Assembly: GCF_963259705.1 (NCBI RefSeq)
Contig: NC_081850.1
Location: forward strand, 36,069,892 to 36,133,891
From: Myotis daubentonii
Lineage: Eukaryota; Chordata; Mammalia; Chiroptera; Vespertilionidae
Direction of reading: 5' to 3'
Length of the DNA stretch: 64,000 bases
In this document: piece by piece, positions 34,191 through 45,564 of the stretch
Numbering within the stretch: position 1 is the stretch's first letter
Layout of the letters: each line of letters begins with the position of its first letter
Position numbers and translations under genes: made by a program
The notes under the pieces: generated by a model
What the model was told of the DNA's origin: nothing
Seen by the model: the letters and a program-made list of their open reading frames with translations, nothing else
Databases searched by the model: none

Positions 34191-34465
34191 ATATTTGAAA
34201 AGAATTATGCCTGTGTTCCAAATAGCATCGAGTGTAGAGCAATTTGAGTTTTATATGCTTTGCAAACATCTGCTTGCTTTTAAACTTTACTCATCTTGTG
34301 CTGTACAGTTGGATTTAGTTTCAAAAATTTTCCATGTTTTTATGATGGGTTGGGTGATCCAGTTAAAGGAGTTTATGAAAATGTTTAAGAGAAAAATATT
34401 GTGTATACATATATGTATAAATCATGAACTGACTTCTCTGAAAGCATTAATTTTAAAGAGGTGAT

Positions 34466-34708
34466 ATGGATAGTGGTGAAGCATGTAGACTCTGAAGCTA
34501 GATTCCCTGAGCCCAAATTCTAGCCTCACAACTTCCTACAGGCTGTGTGGCCTTGGGCAAGTTATTTAACCTCTCTGTGCTTTAGCTTCCTGATCTATTA
34601 AAATAGGGTTATAACAGTGCTTTCTATGGTGGCTATTATGAAGGTTAAATAAGTTCTTAGTTCGTAGTCAGCACTGTGTTCTTATTAGCTTTCATCATCA
34701 TTATCAAA
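34466..34708 (+). mobile_element. MIR SINE, near full length
   Basis: 'ggatagtggtgaagcatgtag', 'gtgtggccttgggcaagttat' and 'taacctctctgtgctttagc' match the MIR consensus from its tRNA head to its 3' end. Confidence 0.95.
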
Positions 34709-35113
34709 AGTATTCCCATTTAATTGGAATGCTCAGGTAAAGGGTGTAAAATGAGAACCATATGCTTACACCAAAAAGCTTTGTGAAGAATTTAAATGTC
34801 ACACACAGAGGTGCTTAAGGGGAATTACTGGTGAGCCCAAATCTACTTTTGCCATTAGTTCTGATCATGGAGTGTTCCTGAAATAAATTTGATCATTCTT
34901 CAACAACAGTAATTAGTTACTACCATCTAAATCAAAACTGCCAATAATATTTCAGGAATACTTCAGTGTTGTTACACTTTTCTTAGGTATGGAGAGTCAA
35001 CTTATAGTGTGTTACCAAAAGGTTTTACTGAGCTGAATCTCTTCTTACCCTATCTTACAGGAAATTTTCTTTTGGTCCCAAATCCTGACTTTGTTCATTT
35101 ATTATTTAATTAA
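34709..35113. other. unique DNA
   Basis: No signal recognised. Confidence 0.5.
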
Positions 35114-36011
35114 TTAGGGGCCCAGTGCATGAATTCGTGCACCTTGAAAGGAACTATGGGCCACAAGGCTACAGTGGGCACAGGGGCAGGTCTTGGCCTC
35201 TCCTGCCATGGCCCCTGGTCCCCTATCTACCGGCAGCCCTGCTCCCATCGCTGCCACTGCTCCCACACACTGATGGTGCCAGCCTCGCTCACACCAGCTG
35301 ATGGTGTGGAGCTATTGGGGTCGGCGCCAGTAGTGGGTGCAAGTGGCGGCTGCTGCCCCGATCACCCCTTAGGAGTAGGGGGAGGTGGAGAAGCCCTCAG
35401 GGATGATCAGGACAGGCAGCCACCGCACGCACCCATTGAAGGCACCGAGCAATCAGGACCGGTGCCGGGCACTGGCAGTGGGTGCGAGTGGAGCCGGTGC
35501 TGGCAGTGGGTGCGAGTGGTGGCTCCAGCACTGACAGCAGGTGTGGGCGTTAGAGGTGGCTGCCGGCCCCGATCACCCCTCAGGAGCAGGGGAGGTGGAG
35601 AAGCCCTGAGGGGTGATCAGGGCCGGCAGCCACTGCTTGCACCTGCTGATGGCGCTGAGCCATTGGGGCTGGTGCTGGGCACTGGCAGCAGGTGCGAGAG
35701 GGGCTGGTGCCAGAAGCAGTTGCAAGCACCCAGCAGGACCACAGTGAATGGGAGCAAAGAATTTTCAGTAACCACCTGAGGCTTGCCCTGATGACAGTGA
35801 CCGGTGCCCTGTCTTGGTCTGGCGCCCCTGCTCACCTGCTCCATCATCCCCCCACAGCCAATGCTCACCATGTTCTGTGCTCTGCCGCCTGCTGCCAATG
35901 CCTGTCATGTTCTGCGTGCGCCCCCTGAGGGCCAGTGCATGTCATAGAGATCAGTTGTTCTGTTGTTCCTCCGTTTGGTCTATTTGCATATTAGGGTTTT
36001 ATATAGAGAGA
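35114..36011 (-). mobile_element. non-autonomous Helitron, ~0.9 kb
   Basis: The 3' terminus reads CTAA on the minus strand (35114-35117), flanked by host A, with hairpin gtgcatgaattcgtgcac (35125-35142). The 5' end reads, on the plus strand, gcatattagggttttatatagagaga, split over 35986-36011, then host T. The interior holds two imperfect tandem copies of ~230 bp. The 216-codon frame over it is not a recognised protein. Confidence 0.9.
35270..35720. repeat. tandem duplication inside the Helitron
   Basis: 'cgatcaccccttaggag' and 'cgatcacccctcaggag' mark two copies (about 35359 and 35570) with shared flanks 'gtggagaagccct' and 'ggcactggcag'. Confidence 0.8.
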
Positions 36012-36349
36012 TTTATCCAAAACAAAAATAAGAAATAGAACCATTGAAAGCTCCATTTAACAGATTGATTATTGATTTACTATTGTTGTTGTAGTTTGTT
36101 AATTTCGGCTTTGTAAAGTTTCCAGATGTGGCTGGGAATGGTTAATTCACATGCCCCTTTTGAAAAACGATGCCTGAAAGAAGATTCACCAGCCTTTGAA
36201 ATCCATGGTGCTATACGAATGAAGACCTGTGCCTTCCCCGGGGAGAAAATAACTGACTCTCAACAGTCCACTTGCTTCACAGCAGCCAGAGTGAAAAATG
36301 CAAATATGATCCTGTCATTTCATTCTGAAAACCATTTAACTCCCAAATT
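36012..36349. other. unique DNA
   Basis: An 80-codon plus-strand frame (36126-36368) exists, without a recognisable domain. Confidence 0.4.
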
Positions 36350-36610
36350 CCCTTGGGATGAAGACTGACATTCTTAGCAGAGAATTTATATGTATGACTC
36401 TGGGCTAGCCTCCAGCCTTCCGCCCTCACCTCCCCTATGTAGGATGACCTACTCCATGTCTAGCCGCACTCCCCTTCAACTCGTTCCTTGAACTTGCCAC
36501 CTTCTTTGCTTGCCAGTGCAAGCTAGAAATCTGTCCATGCTCAGGAAGACCAATAGTCTGGAGCCCCTTCGAACAATTAGTCTTTAAATATTTGTTCAAT
36601 ATGTATTGGG
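36350..36610 (+). mobile_element. L2 LINE remnant
   Basis: 'caactcgttccttgaacttgc' split over 36478-36498 and 'taaatatttgttcaatatg' fit L2. Confidence 0.55.
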
Positions 36611-36817
36611 TGAGAGTGGGTGAACCTAATTTACTTTTAATAAGAATTGTTTACTGAAATAAATTTAATTAACATACAACTTCACCTGGAGCTAAGCAAA
36701 ATTCATATTTTGAAAAAAAATAATTACTTGGTCTCTCTCTTTGGCTTTCTTTTGTCAATTATTAAACAGAAATAATTTCTTAGGGAGGTGCAACAGTATA
36801 TTTAAAGGTTGTTTTTT

Positions 36818-36962
36818 TATATACTTATATTCATAGCCCACAGACATGGGCAATAGGGTAGTGAAGATTTGGGGGTGCGGGGTAGAGCTGGGAGGAGGGG
36901 GGATGGGATATATCTGTAATATTATCAACAATAAAAATATATATTTAAAAATGAAAAAATAA
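36818..36962 (+). mobile_element. L1 3' end, 5' truncated
   Basis: 'catagcccacagacatggg', 'caatagggtagtgaag' and 'caacaataaaaatatatatt' are a bat L1 3' UTR. An imperfect target repeat (taaaggttg/taaaggttt) is at about 36802 and 36960. Confidence 0.8.
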
Positions 36963-37169
36963 AGGTTTTTTACATTTAAATCACAAAGCCTATCACTTAT
37001 CTACACCATACCTGATGTGGTTTTAGATGACCATGACGACCAGTTTCAGAAATACTTGCACCAAGCAACTTGTGTAAACACACATTAAGAGCACTCGAGA
37101 GAAACAGACCAATAATGGGCATGATAAAGCATCCCTATAGTTTGAGCTCTTGATGAGCTGTACACCTAA

Positions 37170-37345
37170 TCTGCTCTGTAATCTGGCCCTGCCTTGACTA
37201 AGTTGACACTTTTCCACCTCAACTTCTAAATAACTTCTTCGTTTTCAAGTCTAAGCCTAAAATCACCTCCTCCAAGAGAATGTCGCTGGCCCCAAAGACC
37301 AGGTCAGATCATCAAGTGACTGTATTTCATGGATTCTACATTGTT
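37170..37345 (+). mobile_element. L2 LINE remnant
   Basis: 'aaaatcacctcctccaagag' and 'ttctacattgttcttctattt' fit the L2 3' region; diverged. Confidence 0.45.
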
Positions 37346-38543
37346 CTTCTATTTTCACATCTCTGAGATCTAGAAGTGGCTTCTAACACTGAGGTCCTCC
37401 AACCTCATGGGTCAGATCAGCTGGGCGTCCTACCTAGTGTCATTGCTGGCACATGGAAAAACATGGGTGTTAGTCCTGGCAATATCCTTGGACAACTGAA
37501 GCCTCTTGCCATTGTTCAATAAGCCATTTGAGGACCATTGAGGAAAGAATAGAAATTCTAGTTGATGTCTAAAAAGCTTCTGTGGACACCTTTGTGTAAG
37601 ATCAAGATAGCACCAGCATCTAAACTCTAAGAATTGGTATCAGCTTCTGAGAAGAAAATTCCCGACAGGAGTAAAAAAGACTTTTAAGAAATGCTGCTTC
37701 CCAGCTCCTTTAATGGCCAGAGAATGACACTGCAGAAAAGTATGGACATTGGTGACTCTGAGTCAAAAAGTGATCCAAAAGAGTTCAACTCTCAATGTAA
37801 ACAAGTTTTAGAGATGCCTTATTTAATTTATATTTACCTTTCCATGTATACACAAGAGGGGTTATGATGTAAAAATCTATGCCAAAATAAGTCTAAATGA
37901 CTTTTCTCAATAAATGAGAAACACAATGTAAAAATAAGAAAACACATGTCTTTGATTTCTGATAGATAAGAAAGCTAGGGTTATAATTTGATTATCAGTT
38001 TTTATCTTTCTGAATAGTATAGAAAATAGTAATGTGACTTACAAGCAAGTTTATCAAACATGGTATACATTTGAATAGTTACGTGGGCTTTTTAGCCATT
38101 ACATTTATCCCAACTGTAATTCTACTCAGGTAATTATTTGTTTAATATCTATTTTCCCAACTTATTTATCAATATGGAGTGATGCCTACAATAAAGGAAG
38201 CAGTCAATAAATACATTATAGTGAGGGAGTAAATTTATACATTAATGAATAAGTGAAAGAAGTATGCTTAGATTTTGTTCCTGGCTGTACAAATGCCACT
38301 TGGGATCTTGCACATTCACTCATTGACCTGCAGCGCTAGGTAGTTACAGATTGAATCTGAGCTGCAAATGTATGTTGCATGATGAAGTACAATCTTCCTA
38401 AAAACAATTTTTAAAAAAATAAAATTGAATGCCTCTAGGTGGGGCATGTGTTCTCCAATTCACAGTCCCTCACTCTTACCATTTACATGTGCATTATCTA
38501 CCTGCCCCTTGAAGGCCTTTGAGCTTAAGATGCCTGCTTTGTG
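37346..38543. other. unique DNA, nothing recognised
   Basis: A+T-rich, no repeats recognised. Confidence 0.5.
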
Positions 38544-38551
38544 CTTTATAT

Positions 38552-38862
38552 AAGTGGTTCTCAACCTGTGGGTCATGACCCCTTTGGGGGTGGAACGACC
38601 CTTTCACAGGGGTCACCTAAGACCATTGGAAAGCACATATATAATTACATATTATTTTTGTGATTAATCACTATGCTTTAATTATGTTTAATTTGTAACA
38701 ATGAAAATACATCCTGCATATCAGATATTTACATTATGATTCATGACAGTAGCAAAATTACAGTTATGAAGTAGCAACGAAAATAATTTTATGGTTGGGG
38801 GTCACCACAACATGAGGAACTATATTAAAGGGTCACGGCATTAGGAAGGTTGAGAACCACTG
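38552..38862 (+). mobile_element. SPIN-family non-autonomous hAT element
   Basis: The left end aagtggttctcaacctgtgg and right end ggaaggttgagaaccactg form terminal inverted repeats of the CAGNGGTTCTCAACC type. The interior has acgaccctttcacaggggtc and tatgaagtagcaacgaaaat. A perfect 8-bp duplication ctttatat is at 38544-38551 and 38863-38870. SPIN is known for repeated horizontal transfer among tetrapods, including vespertilionid bats. At 311 bp it has no transposase and depended on one supplied in trans. Confidence 0.92.
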
Positions 38863-38870
38863 CTTTATAT

Positions 38871-39909
38871 TAATACACAATAATCACATCCTTCATATGG
38901 TTGGAAGGATGCTTATGATTTGTGGGGGAAAACCCACCCAGGCCACAAATGTACCCATGAAAATGCTTGCTGTTAAGAAAAATATAGACCATAAGATTGA
39001 GCAGGTGGCCCAGATGTTGCACTCATAACTTATCACTGTATTTCTTCCTTGGCCTGCAGCATGTCAGGGCTGATGCTTTCTGCTGTCCACAGGTGGCAGT
39101 GGTCCTTCACTATTGCAAAAGGCCAAAATGCCAATGTTGCCTCTTGGCCTTGGAATCTTGGGCCCAGGAGATATTATCTGTGTCTGCAGCAGTTTGTCTG
39201 ACTTTATCACTCCACCTCTTGGATGTCTACCTGTATAGTATTTACACAGCAAAGGAACCTACCCCCTGTGGGTCATGCTATGTGTTTACATAGCTGGAAC
39301 ATAAAGGGCAGCTTGATAACTAAAAAGGTATTTTTCTCATGTGGTTTAAACCAAGTACTTTTTCTAGTCTTTCCCATCAAAAAAGAGAGAAGGAAGGAAA
39401 AGGTGATTTGCTACTAATTTTATTCCCTTACTAGTCTAATCTTTCTTTTAGTATTATCCTAGTGTGTTAGTATATCTCCAACTTGAATTGCCAGTATATT
39501 GAATTACAAAAATTAAGACACCTTTAGAAAGCATTCTACACTATCTTCTTGTGTGTCTTGTATTTTTAACACAATTATGTATATGTATTGACACAATAGA
39601 AAGCTCAGTTTCAAAGGAGTTGAAATTGAGAAATATTCTATCCTAGCCAATTTTTCCTGGTAACATAGCATTTCATAGATGTGAACTATAAAATCAAGGT
39701 TTCTATATTCTTATTTTTCTTCTATATAAATCTTGGCTGAATGTATTCTGTTTGTAACTCAGTTACACAAGTACTCTGGTTTTCTTAAGAATAATCCCAG
39801 ACATGTAAATATTCCTTAATACTACATTTTAAATTCTTTTCTGTTAGAAACCAGGATATTACCTACAGCAATGAATAAAGTCTAGCAGATCATTTTCAAT
39901 GGGCTAATC
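38871..39909. other. unique DNA, nothing recognised
   Basis: Ordinary non-coding sequence. Confidence 0.5.
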
Positions 39910-40376
39910 CAGAGATTTTCATCCTTTTTTCATCTCATGGCACACATAAACTAATTACTAAAATTCTACAGCACACAAAAATATATATATTTTATGCTGA
40001 TAGACAAAAATTAGGTATAATTTTTCCCGGTTGGTGTGGCTCAGTGGTTGAGCCTTGATCTATGAACCAGGAGGTCTGGGTTTGATTCCTGGTCAGGGTA
40101 TGCCCAGGAGGGGGGCGTGCAGGAGGCAGCTGATCAATGATTCTCATCACTGATGTTTCTATCTCTTTCTCCCTCTTCCTTCCTCTCTGAAATCAATAAA
40201 AGTATATTTAAAAATAGGTATAATTTTTATTCATTTACACCAGATGGCTATTGTTGTGTTGGCTGTTGTCACTTTTTATTTGACAATTTAAGGGAAAAGA
40301 GGTCAGTGCCCCTGACTAAATAGTCAGGTGTCGCATGTTTTAAAAATTCTTGTGGCACACTGGTTGAAAATCGCTG
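39910..40376 (-). mobile_element. non-autonomous hAT element with nested VES
   Basis: The left edge reads cagagattttcatcc and the right edge ggttgaaaatcgctg, terminal inverted repeats of the CAGCGATTTTCAACC type. The interior has aaaattcttgtggcacactgg and gactaaatagtcaggtg. Candidate diverged duplications are ggctaatc (39902-39909) and gactaact (40377-40384). A VES sits at 40026-40214. Confidence 0.85.
40026..40214 (+). mobile_element. VES SINE nested in hAT
   Basis: The A box gtggctcagtggttgagc and B box gggtttgattcc are clear. The perfect 14-bp duplication taggtataattttt lies at 40012-40025 and 40215-40228. Confidence 0.97.
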
Positions 40377-41384
40377 GACTAACTCCAGAGAAAAGTTAGT
40401 CCCACTGTATATATGACTATTAACAATAGTATTTGTTGGTGGTGGTTTGTATAAATGAAATAAATTTTCTCAAAGGAAAAAAAAATATATGACTATGAAA
40501 GCAACATTTCTGTATACAGGATCAGCATTCCTTATCAAATATGACATTAAAATTATCAAGGAAAAATATTGCCTCATAAAAATTACATAGTAATGAATAA
40601 ATAAAACCTGATTGAAACAGGCCACTTGAACTGAAAAATCTTTCGCAAAATTATTTTCTTATATTTACATGGGAAAAAGCATGTTAAATATAAAATGTCC
40701 CATTTAGGTTTTAAACAAAGAAAAAGAATAAGTTGATAAATAATAAACACTAACAATCATACTTTTCTCTACTGGAAAATACTTATCTCCCTTTCCATCT
40801 CACTCATGTAAAACAACTGGCATGTGGCTTTTCTTGATCTGGCAGGGTTAGTTTCCATAGCACAGCTGTGCACATCTGGTGCTTGAGTCCCCACTAATAC
40901 ATAGCTCCACAGAATCACCACACAAGCTGTGTTCTGTGATTATAAGGCCATGTGGTTAATGTCCTCTCTGGAGTTGAATCTCCATTTGACTCCCGCACCT
41001 AACCTAACCTCTGCCCGGTGCTAAGAGAGGACCAGTTTGTTGACCTCCCATAGACTCTCAAAAATTAGTTTATCTCCAGCTGTTGCAAGAAGATACTGGA
41101 CACAAAGAATAACACACCAGGTAGATGTTAGAAACCACTGCACCAGTGTTGGCAGATTTGAGCATTGGAACCGGGGCAACACCCATGATTCCACAGTGTA
41201 TGGAGAAGCAGATGAGGTGTGGATTCCTCAAGCTTCCTGGGGATGGAGTTCTGACCCAGCCCAACTTCATTTGCTTGGCCCTTCCAACTGCACCAGCAAA
41301 AGCTGCTGAACCTAAAAACCACTTTCAGGGCAAAACTCAGCATGTCATTTGGAAGCACTATCCAAGAGGCTAACAGGGAGAGAA
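40377..41384. other. unique DNA, nothing recognised
   Basis: Several overlapping frames of 66-90 codons at 41037-41373 lie on both strands; none is recognisable. Confidence 0.45.
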
Positions 41385-41530
41385 ATGAGCATTTATTAAG
41401 TTCCTACTATGAGCCTGGCACTTCACATGCAGTACGTCAGTGAGTGCTTAGAGCAACACTGTGATAGAAATTTTTAGTTCCATTTCACACAGGAGACAGC
41501 TGAGATGCACAGATGTTAGCTGACTCCTTT
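41385..41530 (-). mobile_element. MIR SINE fragment
   Basis: 'cctactatgagcctggcac' and 'acaggagacagctgagatgc' fit the MIR complement. Confidence 0.7.
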
Positions 41531-41782
41531 GTACAGTCACCCAGCGTTATTACCTCCATTTTGTTGCTTGTGAGACCTGTGCTCTTTTCACTGACCAATT
41601 TTCAATGTCCCCTTTCCCTTTTGTATTGTCCCCAAAATATTTTTTTTAATACCTGTTTTCCAAAGGGCCAGCCCAGTGCCTATGAAACTTACTCCCTCCA
41701 TCTTCTTTAAAAGATTGTGGGATTGGGGAAGGAAGTTGATATCAATTGTGGCTTTGGATGTGACATTTACTTTTATAATAAA

Positions 41783-42063
41783 CTAGAGGCCTGGTGCATG
41801 AATTCATGCACGGGTCAGGTCCCTTGGCCTGGCCGGCAATCAAGGCCAATCAGCACTGTCTCACCCAGTCCCGATCAGGGCTAATCGGGACTGGCCGGCC
41901 AGGGGGAAGGACCTTGGGAGGTTGGCTGTGGGAGCATACTGACCACCAGGGGGCAGCTCCTGAATTGAGTGCCTGCCCCCTGGTGGTCAGTGCATGTCAT
42001 AGCGACCGGTCAACCAGTCATTTGGTCAGTTGTAATAGTCGCTAAGGCTTTTATATATATAGA
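41783..42063 (-). mobile_element. Helitron composite copy 2, unit 3
   Basis: CTAG at 41783-41786 follows host A. The hairpin gtgcatgaattcatgcac is at 41794-41811. The unit's 5' end (gcttttatatatataga on plus) abuts the 3' end of unit 2. Confidence 0.9.
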
Positions 42064-43207
42064 CTAGAGGCCCGGTGCAGAAAAATTTGTGCACTCGGGG
42101 GGCAGTGGGGTCCCTCAGTCCAGCCTGTGCCCTCTCGCAGTCTGGGACCCCTTGGGAGATAATGATCTGCTGGCTTAGGCCTGCTCCTGGGTGGGAGAGG
42201 GCAGCCCCAATCCCTAGGTGCAGCCCCTGGTCAGGCTCAGAGCAGGGCAAATTGGGGAGTTGGGGCGCCGCTCCCTGTCATGCACAGAGCAGGGCAGATC
42301 GGGAGGTTGAGATGCCACCCTCAGTCACGCTCAGGGTAGGGCCGATTGGGGGTTTGGGGCACCACCCCCTGCCACACTCAAGGCAGGGTCGATGGGGAGG
42401 TTGCAGTGCCACCCCCTGTCAAGCACAGAGCAGGGCCAATCAGGGGGTTGGGGCGCTGCCCCCTGTCACGCACAGAGCAGGGTCGATGGGGAGGTTGCGG
42501 TGCCACCCCCTGTCAAGCACAGAGCAGGGTCAATCAGGGGGTGGGGGAGCTCCCCCCTGTCATACACAGAGCAGGGCCCATCAGGGGGGTTGGGGCTCCG
42601 TACCCAGTCACGCACAGAGCAGGGCCCATCAGGGGATTGGGGAGCTCCCCCCTGTCACGCACAGAGCAGGGCCCATCAGGGGGTTGAGCTCCCCCCTGTC
42701 ACTCACAGAGTAGGGCCGATAGGGGAGTTGGCGCACTGCCCCCTGTCACACACAGAGCAGGGCAGATCAGGGCGTTGGGGCGCCACCCTCTATCACCCAC
42801 AGAGCAGGGCCAATCAGGGGTTTGGGGCGCCGCCACTCTCACACTCAGGGCAGGGCTGATGGGGAGGTTATGGCTCTACCCCGTCACACACAGAGCAGGG
42901 CCCGTGGGGTCGGGGGGTTGGGGCGCCGCACCCTGTCACACACAGAGCAGGGCCGATCAGGGGGTTGGGGAGCTCCCCCCTATCAGGCACAGAGCAGGGC
43001 CGATCAGGGTATTGGGGCGCCTTCCCCTGTCACGAACAGAGCAGGGTCCATAGGGAGGTTGTGGCCCACCCCCTGTCACACACAGAGCCACAGGGTGATC
43101 AGGGAGTTTGGGTGCTGCCCCCTGTCACACTGATCCCGGTGCCGGGAGGCCTCTCAGCTCTGCTGATCCTGGTGCTGGGAGGCATATTATCCTTTTACTA
43201 TATAGGA
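42064..43207 (-). mobile_element. Helitron composite copy 2, unit 2
   Basis: CTAG at 42064-42067 with hairpin gtgcagaaaaatttgtgcac (42075-42094). The 5' end reads, on plus, ccttttactatatagga. The interior is the expanded minisatellite. The 212- and 155-codon frames over it are repeat artefacts. Confidence 0.9.
42236..43130. repeat. 47-bp minisatellite, about 19 copies
   Basis: 'agagcaggg' or close variants recur every 46-50 bp from about 42238 to 43085, each followed by an 'atcagggggttggggcgcc'-type core. Confidence 0.9.
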
Positions 43208-43850
43208 TAGAGGCCTGGTGCACGGGTGGGGGCTGGCTGGTTTGCCCTGAAGGGTGTCCTGGATCAGAGTGGGGGTCCCCACTGGGGTGCCTGGCCAGCC
43301 TGGATGAGCGGATGATGGCTGTTTGCAGCTGGTCACACACCCTTCAGGGTGGGGGTCCCCACTGGGGTGCCTGGCCAGTCTGGGTGAGGGGCTGAGGGCT
43401 GTTTTCAGGCTGGGACTGAAGCTCCCAACTGCTCCTTTTTTTCTTTTTTCTTTTTTTATTCTGGGCCAGCTTTAGCTCTGAGGCTTGGCTCCAGCTCTGA
43501 GGCCTCAGCTGCTGAAAGCAGGTATCTGGTTTGTTTAGGTTCTATAATCGAAACTCTGTATCAACTCCAGCTCTGAGATCCCAGCCAGCTGAAAGCTGGT
43601 TTCTGGGGTTTTGTTTAGCTTCTATATTTGTTACAATGTTTCTTAAACTGCAAGCTCAGAGGCCAGCAAGGCAGGAGGGGAACGTTGCAGTCCTCTGTCA
43701 CTGAAGCAAGCAAGTCTCATGTTCGCTTCAAGCTGCCTGGCTGCCGGCCGCCATCTTGGCTGGCAGTTAATTTGCATATCACCCTGATTAGCCAATGGGA
43801 AGGGTAGCGGTCGTACGCTAATTACCATGTTTCTCTTTTATTAGATAGGA
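43208..43850 (-). mobile_element. Helitron composite copy 2, unit 1
   Basis: It runs from 'tagaggcctggtgcacgggtg' to the 5' terminus 'tctcttttattagatagga' (ends 43850), then host T. It is colinear with 11697-12272 in reverse, including the A-rich block near 43440. Confidence 0.9.
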
Positions 43851-45320
43851 TATCCTTTTCCCTGAGTTCAATGAGAAGCATCCCTGATTTTAATGGAAAA
43901 AGAGGTTCTTATTATAATGACTGATTTCAGCAACAGCACCAGTAAATAATACAAATTACACAGATTCAGTTCCTGAAAATATAGATAATCACAGATATTT
44001 AAGAGCAAGTCTACACTTGTCAATACAGTCCATGTGTTTCTGAAATCATTTTATTTTGGCCAGTGTCTGCAGAAAAGAAATAAGCAAGAATATGAATTTT
44101 CCTCAGAGAATTCTCAGGATATACAGCCTAGGAGCACGTCTTGAGATTCTTTCAGCTTCCAAGTCCCATCTGATCAATGTAGAATCTCAAAGAGATATAA
44201 AGAAGAGATGTAGCATTACAAAGAACATAAGTTTTTCTGTTGAGAGCTCTGGATGACCCACCGAGTGCCCACAGCTCCTGCCTACAGGGTAGAAAGTGAG
44301 TCACCTGACTTTCAAAGAGAATTTCAGATTGACAGCTGGCAAGGGAATTGGTGTATCTCAGTCTCTTAGATACAGCAATTAAACCAGAAATCATCAGGAC
44401 ATTTTGTGTTTGGCTTGTGGTTGGTTATCAAAGGCAAAGTCTTCCTTATTCTGTTTGAACAAGGATTTTGGCTCCTGGAGACCCCTCCCCTTCAGATTCA
44501 CCCACTCATACCCTTGATTCAAGAAAGATGGAAGCTTGGGAAAAATCCAAATGTTAGTTGAATCACTCATGTGCAGCCCTACGCAAAGTTCAAAAGAAGT
44601 TAAACCCAGTCACGGCTGTCTTCTGGAGCCTAGAGACTTCTATCAGAAATTGACTTTTCTGAATTAAAAAAAAAGTTTGACAAACACTGTAAAACAGTTT
44701 CAGATTAATGACTTTATTTCATTTTTAGAACTAAAACTCTACTAGCAAATAAGACTACGTAATTATCAGCCACAAAATCACTCTGTATTTCTGTTGGGAA
44801 TGTTCACAGGCTGACAGCCATCATTTCCATTTTCCTTATACCTGCTGTGGAAGGGAAAAAATTATTTCCACTAATAACATTCTCTTTTGAGTCTGCTACC
44901 TATTTTGTAGATATATTCACTGTTGCAAATACCATCAACAAAAACTAAAAGTAAGTTACACTTTAGAACACTCAGAACCTAGATTCAGATTGATTTCCAT
45001 TTGTTTATAATGTCGACAAACTAATTTAATTAAATATTTTTAAAAAGCCTTGCTTCATTGAGATCATGACCTAAGACTTTCTATAACCACAAATATGCCA
45101 AGTTTCCTGGTACACTTAAAAAGAGCCCTGTGGCCTGACAGAGGAGACCTGAGTTCACACTCCACTTTCAGAATGATGCTGCCATCAGATGACATTCCAG
45201 AAGTCACAGCACCTCTGGCCTCAGTTTCTCTGTCTATGAAAATCTCCATTAGCCCTGGCACCTCTTCAAGCTTCAATCTATTTCTTCTGACATACTAGGA
45301 ATATTTAAAAATCTATAACA
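43851..45320. other. mostly unique DNA
   Basis: No gene recognised. A weak MIR-like piece may lie at 45130-45260 (cctcagtttctctgtctatg). Confidence 0.5.
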
Positions 45321-45546
45321 GCCCAGCTGGCATGGCTTAGTGCTTGAGCATCAACCTATGAACCAGGAGGTCATGGTTTGATTCCTGGTCAGGGCACATG
45401 CCTGGGTTGCAGACTTGATCCCCAGTAGGGTGCATGCAGGAGGCAGCAGGTCAACAATTCTCTCTTATCATTGATGTTTCTATCTCTATCTCTCTCTCTC
45501 TCCCTTCCTTTCTGAAATCAATAAAAAAAATTTAAAAAATAAAATA
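45321..45546 (+). mobile_element. VES SINE
   Basis: The head is gcccagctggcatggcttag, the B box ggtttgattcc, and the tail A-rich. The duplication aaaatctataa / aaaatctacaa flanks it (about 45308 and 45547). Confidence 0.92.
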
Positions 45547-45564
45547 AAAATCTACAAAAAAGAG

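Noticed and set aside
42236..43130. CRISPR-like regular array
   Set aside because: The whole 47-bp unit is repetitive with no unique spacers, and the genome is mammalian.
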